A stretch of 45,587 nt of DNA. Source: an uncultured Eubacteriaceae bacterium. Lineage in GTDB: Bacteria > Bacillota > Clostridia > Lachnospirales > CAG-274. The DNA lies in the NCBI GenBank assembly GCA_948441255.1, contig CAOJPS010000002.1, positions 1 to 45,587 on the forward strand, in the 5' to 3' direction. The position numbers and the translations under genes were made by a program. Below, one piece after another: positions 25,449 to 35,666 of the stretch (position 1 is its first letter; every line of letters starts with the position of its first letter). Under the pieces are notes generated by a model. It was not told where the DNA came from. It did not search any database and saw nothing but the letters and a program-made list of their open reading frames with translations.

Positions 25449-28052
25449 TCAATATTCAGTTTCAAGCCACTCACTGTTCCATTTCATAACACCAGCGCCC
25501 ACAGACGGAACAACCTCCGACTCAAGATTATTCGTATCAATCAAATTGTAATTATAAGTCAGTTCTCCGTTCGTAATATAATCCGATTCACTCTCGTTCC
25601 AGGAAAATTCCTTCATAGTACTGCCTTTTTCAGTAGGTTTAAAATCAGCGCTTCCGCCTGTTTGCTCGTCGCCTGTACTGTTCACATTGTCAAGCTTAAC
25701 TTTATACTCCGTATCACTTCCGCCCTTGTGCAGATAATATTTAATACCCTCCGCGTAAAGCTTTCCAGCGTAATTTTTACCCTCTTCTTCAGCTTTCTGC
25801 TCAAAGCTCATAGGTGAGTTAACATCTTTCATATAGATATTTTCCGCAAGCAGCGCCCCGCCGCAAGTAGAAATCAGCGCTTGATTCGTAATACCAAAAT
25901 GATACGGCTCTTCGTTTTTGGAAAGGTCAAGTTTCAAATTTTTAGTTTTATACGTTTCGGTACTGTCTATAACAGTATTGAATATATGAGCGTTTCCAAA
26001 TCTCAGACGAGGAATTCTGTCCTGAATTTCCTTGTAATAGCAGTTATAAATTGTCACCGCCAGCTTGCTGTCAGCAGAATTATCATCATCGTGACCCACA
26101 AGGTGAGCCTTTTTCTGAGGTGCCTGAACCCTAATAATCTGTTCTTTGGAATATCCCTTGGTTTCTCTCAGATAACAATACAAAGGATACTTTGTTTTCG
26201 CCGTTTCAGGAGTTTCAGTATAAGTTTTCTCAAGCTGATTAATCTGTTTTGTAACCCAGCTGTTCTCAGTCATATCATCTCCAAGGAATTTACACCAAGA
26301 AATAACAATGTTATGAGAAGCCTCTTTAATATCCACCATACCGTCATAAGCCTTGTGGAAAGTGCAATGGTCAACCCAGGCGTTCGTCACAGGCACACCA
26401 GAGCTTTGTGTAAACGTGATATAATCCCAGTCATTTCTGTCATAAGCCCCTGGCTGCATCTCAGAATTTCCCGTTTCGCCTTCGTCCCACTCCCAAATCT
26501 CATCAAACTCAATATTTCTTATTATCAAGTTATCGCAGGCTTTAACCACAAAGCAGGCGTGTTTAATTTTGGCTCCGTTTTTCGAGAAAATAGTAAGCCC
26601 ATTAATATTTTGAACATTCACCGTACTAACTCCCGATTCTATAAGGATATCGTTATTTTTAGCCTGCATTTTATTTTTTTCAATACGCTTAAAATCGTTA
26701 CTCGTATCCTTATCTCCGTTTATCGTATCCCCGTCTATCTCATTCCAGCCAAGATTCAAGTCTGCCGTAATCTCAATCACTTTAATTTTACCGTTTCTGG
26801 CATTATAAAGAGCAGTGTCAAGTTCCTTTGGAGTAGAAACCTTAACATAAGCTTCGGCATTGCTTTCATCAACCGCACCTCCGCCTGTAATCTTGTCATA
26901 TCCAAATCCCGTAAGATTAAACTTAGAGTTTTCCGACGGTATATCATCGCTTGTCGTAACTTCCGTACTAATTTCCGTAGTACCTTCAGTAGGTTTATCA
27001 TCTCCTCCGGCGGCGTTGGAGTAAACCTCAATTTTATAAATATTAACTCCTCCGTCTTCTGAATAAATATATAAAGTAGTTTCATTTTCTGCCTTATATT
27101 TAAATTCAGCCATATAAAGCTTATCACCGCCAAGTTTTTCTGAAACTTGTTTATTAGAGTCTGCGCCATCGCTTAATGAAACGCTCCTTGGGGTACTTGA
27201 AGCACTGCTCATAGCAAGAACTTTGACAGTTACGTCTCCATTTACGTTAAACGCTACAGCCCTTTTAGTAATGTCACCTTTTCCTCCAAGTTTTATTCTT
27301 TTTGAAAAACTTTCCTTAGAACCGTCATCATACTCAAACGTCTTATTATTAGCGTCAATCGCTACGCTGCCTCCGCCTTTGATAGTAAACTCTCCGCACA
27401 CTTTTTCTTCATTTTCAGGAATAGCGGTAACCTCTTCTAAGTCGCTGGCGTTTAAAGACGAAATAAGCTTTTGTTCATTTGAAGCTTCCGTTGTTGTTTC
27501 AACACTTGATTCCTCCTCAGTGCTTGTTTCAGCTTCTGTACTTGTTTCTGTCTTGGTATTTGTTTCAGCCTCAGTGCTTGTTTCTGTTTTAGTATTTGCC
27601 TCAGTCTCAGTACTTGTTTCACTTTCTGTACTTGTTTCCGTTTTGGTATTTGTTTCAGCCTCAGTGCTTGTTTCCGTTCCATTACCCTTTTCAGTAGTCA
27701 TTTCCGTAGTTGAACTATCGTCTTCCCCATTATAAGGAATAAACTCAAAAGAGTTATTCAAAACTTTTTGAAGTATAGCGGAAGCGTCGTCAACAGATGG
27801 AACTTTCTTTCCCGTAACCTGTGAAAGCTCCGTTTGCTCGTCAGTAAGCTGAAATTTTCCAAGCACGGCATTCAATACAACAGAAGCGTCCGCCGCGGTC
27901 AAACTGCCGTCCATATCAACATCACCAAGTTTTTTTACATCATCCAAAGTATGTATGCCTTCGGCAAAAGAAAAAACTGAACCGCTTAAACACAATGCGA
28001 TACAAAGCATAAGTGATAAAAATTTTCTAAAACCATTTTTACAATAAATCAT
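25449..28052 (-). CDS. Secreted PL1-family pectate lyase with N-terminal dockerin-like domain
   Basis: The 867-residue protein has a signal peptide (about 1-30). A dockerin-like domain follows at about 40-100: GDVDMDGSLTAADAS is a full calcium loop, while the second copy (TGKKVPSVDDASAIL) has lost most ligands. Residues 108-190 are a Thr/Glu/Ser linker of near-repeated 12-residue units. A beta-sandwich, carbohydrate-binding-like domain follows at about 200-350, then a short TEGTTEISTEVTT linker. The PL1 catalytic domain runs from about 390 to the end, with AWVDHCTFHKAYDGMVDIKE and DRIPRLRFGNAHIFN as parallel-beta-helix active-site segments. It would cleave homogalacturonan by beta-elimination outside the cell. 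GAAAGG precedes the ATG. The stop is only 12 bp past an E cassette. Confidence 0.92.
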   Translation of the reverse strand: MIYCKNGFRKFLSLMLCIALCLSGSVFSFAEGIHTLDDVKKLGDVDMDGSLTAADASVVLNAVLGKFQLTDEQTELSQVTGKKVPSVDDASAILQKVLNNSFEFIPYNGEDDSSTTEMTTEKGNGTETSTEAETNTKTETSTESETSTETEANTKTETSTEAETNTKTETSTEAETSTEEESSVETTTEASNEQKLISSLNASDLEEVTAIPENEEKVCGEFTIKGGGSVAIDANNKTFEYDDGSKESFSKRIKLGGKGDITKRAVAFNVNGDVTVKVLAMSSASSTPRSVSLSDGADSNKQVSEKLGGDKLYMAEFKYKAENETTLYIYSEDGGVNIYKIEVYSNAAGGDDKPTEGTTEISTEVTTSDDIPSENSKFNLTGFGYDKITGGGAVDESNAEAYVKVSTPKELDTALYNARNGKIKVIEITADLNLGWNEIDGDTINGDKDTSNDFKRIEKNKMQAKNNDILIESGVSTVNVQNINGLTIFSKNGAKIKHACFVVKACDNLIIRNIEFDEIWEWDEGETGNSEMQPGAYDRNDWDYITFTQSSGVPVTNAWVDHCTFHKAYDGMVDIKEASHNIVISWCKFLGDDMTENSWVTKQINQLEKTYTETPETAKTKYPLYCYLRETKGYSKEQIIRVQAPQKKAHLVGHDDDNSADSKLAVTIYNCYYKEIQDRIPRLRFGNAHIFNTVIDSTETYKTKNLKLDLSKNEEPYHFGITNQALISTCGGALLAENIYMKDVNSPMSFEQKAEEEGKNYAGKLYAEGIKYYLHKGGSDTEYKVKLDNVNSTGDEQTGGSADFKPTEKGSTMKEFSWNESESDYITNGELTYNYNLIDTNNLESEVVPSVGAGVMKWNSEWLETEY
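27505..27690 (-). repeat. Degenerate tandem repeat coding the pectate lyase linker
   Basis: Units of about 36 bp encode TETSTEAETNTK-like 12-mers, with variants TETSTESETSTE and TETSTEAETSTE. The boundaries are approximate. Such repeats can expand or contract by recombination. Confidence 0.7.
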
Positions 28053-28083
28053 CTAACACCTTTCCTTTCATTAATAATTTTAA

Positions 28084-28138
28084 GGAAACATCGCACAAAT
28101 GGTATTAAAAATAATTTTTTTAATTTGTCAGTATTTCC
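28084..28138. repeat. A-family element, short form (55 bp), in the pectate lyase 5' leader
   Basis: It runs GGAAACATCG...CAGTATTTCC with TTAA on both sides (28080-28083 and 28139-28142). It lies between the promoter at 28158-28186 and the start codon at 28052, so the leader RNA would fold into a long hairpin. Confidence 0.75.
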
Positions 28139-28157
28139 TTAATATGTTATCAAATTT

Positions 28158-28186
28158 ATTATACTTATATATCGGAGTTTTTGCAA
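28158..28186 (-). promoter_or_regulatory. Promoter of the pectate lyase gene
   Basis: TTGCAA (28181-28186) and TATAAT (28158-28163) on the minus strand, 17-bp spacer. The rest of the 364-bp divergent region up to hflX is A/T-rich with no other clear site. Confidence 0.6.
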
Positions 28187-28416
28187 TAATAATTTAGCTG
28201 ATTTAGTACAATTTTTTCAAGAAAATCACAATAAAGAATATAAGTTGTATTTTCGGTATAATATAACCAAATAGACTTCCTTCAAAAACTAAGCAATTAT
28301 ATAGGAAATATTCTTTTACACTTTTGGTATTACTGTAAAATTTTGAAATAAGTCCATTGTAATTAATAAATACCTATGATATACTTTTAATAAAATAATA
28401 ACACCGGAGGTAATTT

Positions 28417-29676
28417 ATGTACAATACAGAAGAGGAACAAGAAAGGGTCATATTAGTAGGAATAGACTTTGACAAAAACGACCTTAACGCTGAAAGCTGT
28501 CTTGACGAACTGGAAGAACTTGCCAAAACAGCGGGAGCGGTATGCGTAGGAAAAATGATTCAAAAAAGGGAAGGAATCCATAGAGCCCACTATTTAGGAA
28601 AAGGAAAACTTGAGGAATTAAAAGCGTATATAAGCGAAACCAACGCTACCGGAATAATATGCGACGATGAATTGACGGCAACACAAATAAGAAATATGGA
28701 AAAAATCTTAAACACAAAAATAATGAACCGAACTCTCTTAATTCTTGATATTTTCGCGTCAAGGGCAAATTCAGCGGAAGGCAAAGTTCAAGTAGAGCTC
28801 GCTCAGCTCAAATATAGCCTTTCACACCTAGCAGGTCAAGGAAAATCGTTAAGCCGGCTTGGAGGAGGAATAGGAACGAGAGGCCCCGGAGAGAAAAAAC
28901 TCGAAACAGACCGCCGAAACATAGCGGACAGAATATCAGAATTAAATAAAGAATTAAAAGAAATAGAAAAACGCCGTCAAATAATAAGAGAAAAACGTAT
29001 CAAAAACAAAATTCCCATAATAGCCTTAGCAGGATACACCAACGCCGGAAAATCAACATTAATGAACACCCTCACAAACGCTGGAGTTCTTGCCGAAGAC
29101 AAACTTTTCGCCACTCTAGACACCACCACAAGAAAAATAAAACTTCCCTCTGGAGCGGAATATCTTTTTACAGATACAGTTGGATTTATACAAAAACTTC
29201 CGCATCATCTCATAAAAGCATTCAGAGCGACACTCGAGGAAGTAAAATACGCCGATATAATACTTCACATAGTAGACGCTTCAAATCCAATAAGAGAACA
29301 GCACATAAAAATTGTATACGAAACATTAAAAGATTTGGGCTGTGAGGAAAAACCTGTAATAACCGTATTTAACAAAACAGATAAAGCCGAAGCGGAAACG
29401 CCTTTTCCAAAAGACCCGCGCGCTTTAAGCACACAAGCGATTTCAGCAAAATACGAAAAAGGAATTTCAGAACTTTTAGAAAAAACGGAAGAAATAATAA
29501 AAGGTTTCAAAAAACTTATACAAATCACAATTCCATATAACAAAGGTTCATTAATAAATTTCATACACGGAAACTGCGAAATTGTCGAATCTGACAACAA
29601 ACCCGAAGGTTTTTTCTTCAAAATATACGCCAACTCAGAAGCGTTTAACCGTCTAAAAGATTACATTACAGATTAA
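28417..29676 (+). CDS. hflX: Ribosome-associated GTPase HflX
   Basis: The 419-residue protein has the HflX N-terminal domain (residues 1-195, with RREGIH-type region KREGIHRAHYLGKGK and SRLGGGIGTRGPGEKKLE) and a GTPase domain with G1 GYTNAGKST at 206-214, G3 DTVGF at 253-257 and G4 NKTDKAE. HflX splits stalled 70S ribosomes and 100S dimers under stress. The ATG follows CCGGAGG by six bases. It appears monocistronic. Confidence 0.97.
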   Translation: MYNTEEEQERVILVGIDFDKNDLNAESCLDELEELAKTAGAVCVGKMIQKREGIHRAHYLGKGKLEELKAYISETNATGIICDDELTATQIRNMEKILNTKIMNRTLLILDIFASRANSAEGKVQVELAQLKYSLSHLAGQGKSLSRLGGGIGTRGPGEKKLETDRRNIADRISELNKELKEIEKRRQIIREKRIKNKIPIIALAGYTNAGKSTLMNTLTNAGVLAEDKLFATLDTTTRKIKLPSGAEYLFTDTVGFIQKLPHHLIKAFRATLEEVKYADIILHIVDASNPIREQHIKIVYETLKDLGCEEKPVITVFNKTDKAEAETPFPKDPRALSTQAISAKYEKGISELLEKTEEIIKGFKKLIQITIPYNKGSLINFIHGNCEIVESDNKPEGFFFKIYANSEAFNRLKDYITD

Positions 29677-29700
29677 ATAACACATCAAAATCATAAACTG

Positions 29701-29980
29701 TAGTGAAAGAACTTGAATAACGGTAAAAAAATATTTTACATCCGCTTGCGGCAAAAGTCGGTAAGCGAATTGTGAAGCACTTCGCAGACTTTTGAGTAAA
29801 GGAAATACCGCATAATTCAAAAATAAAAATAATTTTTTAAAAAAATTGAAGTGATAGTGTTATTTTTCTTGAAAAATGACACGATAACGGAAATTTTAAC
29901 TTTAAAAAATTATTTTTAATATCCTTTGTGCGGTGTTTCCTAAAATAATTTTTTTTACTTCTTTTTAAGTTCTTTCACTA
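29701..29980. repeat. C-family element split by an A-family insertion
   Basis: The ends are TAGTGAAAGAACTT and AAGTTCTTTCACTA. Without the 140-bp A copy at 29801-29940 and one TAAA, the body matches the reverse complement of the uninterrupted copy at 45469-45587. It follows the hflX stop by 25 bp. Confidence 0.85.
29801..29940. repeat. A-family element (140 bp) nested in C, with TAAA target duplication
   Basis: It begins GGAAATACCGCATAATTC and ends CTTTGTGCGGTGTTTCC. TAAA occurs on both sides (29797-29800 and 29941-29944), while the empty C copy at the window end has a single TAAA at that point. The interior has further short inverted repeats and no ORF. Confidence 0.85.
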
Positions 29981-30248
29981 TATTCATAATTTTATTAAAA
30001 TAAAATAATATAGTTGAAATTTTTAATTATTTTTTGTAAAATGTATATATAAGAAACAGCTGATTTATAGTAAAACAATAAAAGAATGAATAATAAAACT
30101 TTATAAACCACACATATATTAAACAATTCTTCTATTGTTTTGAACAAAAATTTTGCGAATTGCTATAATCGCCTAATAATATCAGCGTTCTCACAACCGA
30201 CTTTTAAGAAAACCTTTTCACCTATATCAAAACAATAAAATAATGCCT

Positions 30249-30275
30249 TTGACAAATTATAAAAAATGATATATT
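30249..30275 (+). promoter_or_regulatory. Candidate promoter of the chemotaxis receptor gene
   Basis: TTGACA (30249-30254) with TATATT (30270-30275), a short 15-bp spacer. A second candidate upstream is TTGAAC (30140-30145) with TATAAT (30164-30169), 18-bp spacer. The remaining A/T-rich sequence of 29981-30381 shows a loose direct repeat (about 30133-30169 and 30289-30324) but no gene. Confidence 0.3.
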
Positions 30276-30381
30276 CAATCATTATTTTGTTGTTTTGCTT
30301 TGAAAATTTTGCGTATTACTATATATCAAAACTAATATTTGATGAATTGGTATTCTTAACTTGCTGAAAGGAGTAGTCAAA

Positions 30382-32067
30382 ATGAAAAAGGTAATGAATC
30401 AATCCTCAATGACGCTGATTTTAAACGGCGTTTCAATTGCCGCAATGCTAATTATGATTATCTCGCTGTTTATTTACAGCAATGTAAACCGACGTCTTAA
30501 CGAATCAAATGAAGAACGATTTGAACTAACTTATAACGCTAATAAGTTTATGAATGCTTCCTCTTATTTGACAAACGAAGTTCGGGCGTTTTCCGCCACA
30601 GGAAATCAAACCCACTACGATAACTATTGGAATGAGGTCAACACGGCAAAAAACCGTGATATCGGAGTGGCGGCAATGCAAGAAATCGGAATTACCCCGT
30701 CAGAACAATCTATGATTGACGATATGTACTCTCTTTCCAACTCTCTTGTTCCTCTTGAGGAAGAGGCGATGGAAAATGTACAAAAGGGAGATATGAGCAA
30801 AGCCATCGACTATGTATATGGTGATGATTACAACTCAACAATAGCAGAAATCAACTCATTAAAAGAACAGTTTGTAGAAAATCTAAATCAAAGAACTCTT
30901 GATGATGTAAACTCACTGTTAAGCGGTTCCAACTATTTAAGAATTATAATGATTCTTTCTATAATTATAGTAGTAGCTATACAGCTTTTTAATATGCTTT
31001 TTGTAAGAAAAAAGCTTTTGTCCCCAGTAATTGAGGTAAAAGACCAAATGGTTGAGATTTCTCAAGGAAATCTTTCAGCAAATTTTCATCTTGAGGCGGA
31101 CACATCAGAAATAGGACTGCTTGTAGGGTCCATTCACGAAACCAAGCGAGAGCTAAAAAAATATATCAAAGATATAGACTTCAAGCTTGCTCAAATGGCT
31201 GACGGCAATATGAATTTCACTGTAGGAAACGACTATAGAGGGGAATTTCTTCCAATTCAAAAAGCAATGCGGCAAATTCTCAGCGCTCTCAATAAAGCCC
31301 TTTCCGGCATCAACATAACAGCGGAGCAATTATCAGCGGAATCAGAAAGAATGGCAGAAAACGCCGAAATTCTCTCAAACAACGCCATAGAACAAGCCTC
31401 CGTAGTACAAGAACTTTCAGAAGACATACAAGAAATATACGACCGAGTAAACCGCACGTCAGAAGAAGCGGAAAACGCTAAAAATTGTTCTGCCAAATCA
31501 GTAAAACAACTTCACGGGTGCAGCGATAAAATAGACGAATTAACCTCCGCTATGGATGATATATCAAAATCTTCTGAAGAAATCGAAGGAATAATAAAGG
31601 CAATTGAAGATATCTCTGTTCAAACAAATCTTCTGGCGTTAAACGCGGCAATAGAGGCAGTACGTGCCGGAGAAGCCGGAAAAGGTTTTGCGGTAGTAGC
31701 GGACGAAGTTCAGAGTCTAGCAAATAAAAGTTCAGAATCCGCTAAAAATATAACAGGACTTATAAAAAACTCAATGCAGTTAATTAAATATGGTTCATCT
31801 TTATCAACTGATGCGACTAACGCTATTTTTGAAGTAGTAGCAAGCGCCGAGGAATCCACAAAAATGATGGAAAGAATAGCGGAATCAGCGTCACACCAGG
31901 CAAACTCTCTAAAAAAACTCACAAATGGTATGGAACAAATATCAAATGTTGTTCAAACCAACGCCAAAACCGCGGAAGAATCAGCGGAATCCGCGAGGGA
32001 ACTTTCCAATCAGGCAGACCATTTAAAAGAATCCGTTCAAAGATTTCAACTTAGAGAACAACGCTAA
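30382..32067 (+). CDS. Methyl-accepting chemotaxis protein
   Basis: The 561-residue receptor has a membrane helix near 12-34, an extracytoplasmic helical ligand domain to about residue 185 (four-helix-bundle type), a second membrane helix ([20 protein letters not shown]), a HAMP domain after it, and a cytoplasmic signalling hairpin whose tip is [20 protein letters not shown] followed by [20 protein letters not shown]. It would relay an external signal to CheA/CheW. The ATG at 30382 follows AAAGGAG; the ORF opens seven codons earlier at TTG without need. No other chemotaxis gene is in the window. Confidence 0.96.
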   Translation: MKKVMNQSSMTLILNGVSIAAMLIMIISLFIYSNVNRRLNESNEERFELTYNANKFMNASSYLTNEVRAFSATGNQTHYDNYWNEVNTAKNRDIGVAAMQEIGITPSEQSMIDDMYSLSNSLVPLEEEAMENVQKGDMSKAIDYVYGDDYNSTIAEINSLKEQFVENLNQRTLDDVNSLLSGSNYLRIIMILSIIIVVAIQLFNMLFVRKKLLSPVIEVKDQMVEISQGNLSANFHLEADTSEIGLLVGSIHETKRELKKYIKDIDFKLAQMADGNMNFTVGNDYRGEFLPIQKAMRQILSALNKALSGINITAEQLSAESERMAENAEILSNNAIEQASVVQELSEDIQEIYDRVNRTSEEAENAKNCSAKSVKQLHGCSDKIDELTSAMDDISKSSEEIEGIIKAIEDISVQTNLLALNAAIEAVRAGEAGKGFAVVADEVQSLANKSSESAKNITGLIKNSMQLIKYGSSLSTDATNAIFEVVASAEESTKMMERIAESASHQANSLKKLTNGMEQISNVVQTNAKTAEESAESARELSNQADHLKESVQRFQLREQR

Positions 32068-32151
32068 TTAACATAGCTTCAAGTCAAAGACTATTCGTAT
32101 TTTTATTTCATAAAAATACTTAAGAGACAAGTAACTTACTCAGCCGAATAA

Positions 32152-32195
32152 AAATAAAGCCGACGAAATATAATTTCGCCGGCTTTATTTTTATT
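32152..32195 (+). terminator. Terminator of the chemotaxis receptor gene
   Basis: AAATAAAGCCGACGAAAT pairs with ATTTCGCCGGCTTTATTT, then T-rich sequence. It lies between convergent genes and may serve the MATE gene on the other strand too. Confidence 0.8.
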
Positions 32196-32220
32196 CTTGC
32201 TTTTATTCATTTTGACAGTC

Positions 32221-33618
32221 TCAAACAGCTTGTCGCTCCACAGATTTCATATTGTCCATAGGCTTTATAATATTATTATAAACCCTGAAAATAAATATTG
32301 TACTAAAAATAACGCTGGCTATCTCGGCAAGAGGAAAAGCAAACCATATAAGGTCAACATTACTTCCCTCGCAGAAAAGAGAAAGCACATAAGCGGCTGG
32401 CAACAAAACAACAAGCTGACGTATTACAGAAATAATAAGGCTTAAAACACCCCTTCCAAAAGCTTGAAACACCGAACCCATTATTATACCAAATCCCGCC
32501 GGAATAAAGCTTAAGCTTATAGTTTTAAGAGCTGTAATACCCATATCTTTCATTTCCGCGGAAGCGTCAAATATATCAAGAAGCTCACCAGCGAAAAACT
32601 GAAATATTATAAATCCAACAATCATTATAGATATGGCATAAATAACTGAAAGTTTTATTGTTTTTATAATTCTGTCTTTTTTAACAGCACCATAATTATA
32701 TGCTACTATAGGAATCATACCGTTGTTCATTCCGAAAATCGGCATAAATATAAAACTTTGAAGCTTAAAATACACTCCAAACACAGCGACAGCGGTCAAT
32801 GAAAATCCTGTAAGTATTTTATTAACACCAAAAACCATTATCGACCCTATAGACATCATAAGTATAGATGGAACACCGACAGCAAAAATAATCTTTATTG
32901 TTTCAAAGTGAGGTCTAAATCTTTTAAGTCTAAGTTTAATTTCCTTGTTTTTAGTTAAGTTAAAATAAATAGCAAGAGCCATAGCGCAAGCCTGACCGAT
33001 TATAGTAGCCAAAGCCGCTCCCGCAACTCCAAGTTTAGGAAAACCAAGATACCCAAAAATAAGAATTGGGTCTAAAATTATATTTATTATAGCGCCCATA
33101 CCCTGAGTTATCATAGTATAAAATGTTTTTCCCGTAGACTGAAGAAGCCTTTCAAAAGTCATCTGACAGAAAAGAGCGACAGAAAATGTAGAGCAAATGG
33201 TAAGATAATCCACACCATATCCTATAACATCTTCATTTCCTGGAGCTTGACTTTCAAAAAACATTCTAACAAAAAACAGTCCAAAAATAATAAAAATAAT
33301 GGAACTTACAAGCACAAGAAAAATACCATTCGCGGCGGCACGATTTACATTCCTCATATTATTTTCGCCAAGACTTCTCGAAAGATAAGCGTTCATACCA
33401 ACTCCAATACCAGAACCTATGGCAATCATAAACGTCTGAACAGGAAATGCCAAAGAAACAGCTGAAAGAGCGTCTTCGCTTATCTTCGCCACAAACATAC
33501 TGTCAACAATATTATAAAGAGCCTGCACAAGCATAGAAGCCATCATAGGAAGCGCCATAGACAGCAAAAGCTTATTAACTGGCATAATACCCATTTTATT
33601 TTGTGATTGTTCTGACAA
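32221..33618 (-). CDS. MATE-family multidrug/metabolite exporter
   Basis: The 465-residue protein has twelve predicted membrane segments in two similar halves. The N-terminal PVNKLLLSMALPMMASMLVQ and LYNIVDSMFVAKISEDALSA are characteristic of the MATE (DinF/NorM) superfamily, which couples Na+ or H+ entry to export of organic cations. The start is a TTG at 33618, seven bases after AAAGGAGG; the longer ORF has no ribosome binding site. It appears to be a single-gene unit, convergent with the receptor gene. The substrate cannot be predicted. Confidence 0.93.
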   Translation of the reverse strand: MSEQSQNKMGIMPVNKLLLSMALPMMASMLVQALYNIVDSMFVAKISEDALSAVSLAFPVQTFMIAIGSGIGVGMNAYLSRSLGENNMRNVNRAAANGIFLVLVSSIIFIIFGLFFVRMFFESQAPGNEDVIGYGVDYLTICSTFSVALFCQMTFERLLQSTGKTFYTMITQGMGAIINIILDPILIFGYLGFPKLGVAGAALATIIGQACAMALAIYFNLTKNKEIKLRLKRFRPHFETIKIIFAVGVPSILMMSIGSIMVFGVNKILTGFSLTAVAVFGVYFKLQSFIFMPIFGMNNGMIPIVAYNYGAVKKDRIIKTIKLSVIYAISIMIVGFIIFQFFAGELLDIFDASAEMKDMGITALKTISLSFIPAGFGIIMGSVFQAFGRGVLSLIISVIRQLVVLLPAAYVLSLFCEGSNVDLIWFAFPLAEIASVIFSTIFIFRVYNNIIKPMDNMKSVERQAV

Positions 33619-33780
33619 ATCAATAACCTCCTTTAACGATATCATAACATAAAAATCTACTTTTAGAAAATTCATCAAAAAAATATTCCGCAAAAAAATA
33701 AAACCTTTGTAAAATATTAAATTAACGGTTTAATTCAGTAAAAAAAGCCTGCTATTATTTATAAAATCCTGATTAATTAA

Positions 33781-33920
33781 GGAAACACCGCACAAAGAGG
33801 AAATAAAAATAATTTTGCGAAAAAATACGCTCCAAGCAGTTTTAAAAACCTGCGCTTCCGCTAAATTTTTTTGCCACTCACGCTGAAATTATTTTTATTT
33901 TTTAATTATGCGATATTTCC
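33781..33920. repeat. A-family element (140 bp) with TTAA target duplication
   Basis: It begins GGAAACACCGCACAAAGAGG and ends ATGCGATATTTCC. TTAA flanks both ends (33777-33780 and 33921-33924). It occupies most of the 344-bp gap between tadA and the MATE gene. Confidence 0.85.
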
Positions 33921-33962
33921 TTAAATTATACGAAGAAAAAATACATATGTTTAACAAAAAAA

Positions 33963-34526
<564 letters not shown>

Positions 34527-34552
34527 TCAAAAACTCATCGGCCAAATAATTA

Positions 34553-35215
34553 TTATTTCTCAACAGGGAATAAATAATCGCCGTTTCCTACCGCTTTTCT
34601 CAAAATCATAGCCACATCTTCAGCGGTAAAGTTTTTCTCTGTTCCGTTTTTATCTTTAATCTGAGCGTTAGCGAAACCTTCTTCCGTTATAGTTTTTGCC
34701 TGTTCAGAATTAGGATTAAGTACATAAGCTAATAAAGTAGCGGCGTCATCTACATCCACAACACCATTATTGGTAACATCACCATACAAAATAGTAACCT
34801 CACCATTTTCAAAAACAATAGCGGCATATTCAGGGTTTTCAATATTACTTCCGCCAATACGAACAAAATATCTTCCATTTTCAGTATTAACACCGTCAGC
34901 AAAAGCAAAATCAAAGCTATAATCTCCGCTTGAGTTAATATTCACATCATCTTTCTGGTCAATATAAACAATATTATTTACGTCATACTCTTTATCAGCG
35001 TTAGCGTCAGTGCTTGCTCCCGTAGACATAACAGTAATAATCTGAGAACCGGTAGTTCCAGTAACCTTTGCGGAAACATCAACTTTCTGAGTTGTTTTAT
35101 TATATTTCGCTGTTTTTATTTCTATAGAGCCATTATCAGCGGCATAAACTCCGACACAGCTAAAAGTAAGCATAACACCCGCAAGCAGGGCAGAAATCAT
35201 TTTCTTCATAATCAT
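34553..35215 (-). CDS. Small secreted protein with C-terminal dockerin-like domain
   Basis: The 220-residue protein has a signal peptide (MIMKKMISALLAGVMLTFSC, cleaved near AYAAD-like VYAAD), a beta-rich region at about 28-140 that I do not recognise (SIEIKTAKYNKTTQKVDVSA, GRYFVRIGG), and a dockerin-like domain at about 143-210. The first loop is GDVTNNGVVDVDDAATLLAY, with Asn/Thr replacing two Asp ligands; the second (IKDKNGTEKNFTAEDVAMIL) is degenerate. Dockerins bind cohesins in cellulosome-like complexes; no cohesin gene is in the window. GGAGG lies five bases before the ATG. Own promoter and terminator are present. Confidence 0.8.
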   Translation of the reverse strand: MIMKKMISALLAGVMLTFSCVGVYAADNGSIEIKTAKYNKTTQKVDVSAKVTGTTGSQIITVMSTGASTDANADKEYDVNNIVYIDQKDDVNINSSGDYSFDFAFADGVNTENGRYFVRIGGSNIENPEYAAIVFENGEVTILYGDVTNNGVVDVDDAATLLAYVLNPNSEQAKTITEEGFANAQIKDKNGTEKNFTAEDVAMILRKAVGNGDYLFPVEK

Positions 35216-35271
35216 TTAATCCTCCATTCTAAAATCAATAGTCCTTTTTCACCGAATTAAGGCTTACTGTT

Positions 35272-35300
35272 AGTATAACATACCAAAACATAGTTGTCAA
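35272..35300 (-). promoter_or_regulatory. Promoter of the dockerin-like gene
   Basis: TTGACA (35295-35300) and TATACT (35272-35277) on the minus strand with a 17-bp spacer. Confidence 0.7.
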
Positions 35301-35355
35301 ACCTAATATTTTATCTTCTCAAAAAGCAGTTTCTCTTCAAAAAAGCAATATAAAA

Positions 35356-35640
35356 ACCTTGGGCGTTGCCCAAGCCCACAAACTTTTTGAAAAAAGTTTG
35401 ACAAAAACTTTTGTGCGAAACTACGTTTCGCTGTATAAAAAATCGCGGCAAAACCACCGCCGCGATTTTTTTCAGCAAAGCAATAACTTTGCGTTATGGG
35501 TCAAGGGACTAGTCCCTTGCAGCACGGAAATTGATTTCCATAGCGCCGACCGCACTTCTTTGCGTCACATATTGAAAAAAGTTTGACAAAAACTTTTGTT
35601 CGAAACTACGTTTCGATAGAAAAAGGTTTCAAAAAATTAA
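35356..35640. repeat. Mosaic hairpin modules (D half, terminator-like hairpin, partial E)
   Basis: It contains CTTGGGCGTTGCCCAAG, the GCGAAACTACGTTTCGC module twice (about 35416 and 35601), the ATCGCGGC...GCCGCGAT hairpin with T-tract, and the first two hairpins of the E cassette (35475-35520). ORFs here repeat a TKTFVRNYVS peptide also seen in other copies and are spurious. Confidence 0.6.
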
Positions 35641-35666
35641 AAATATTAAAAAATTTCAAATCAGTT

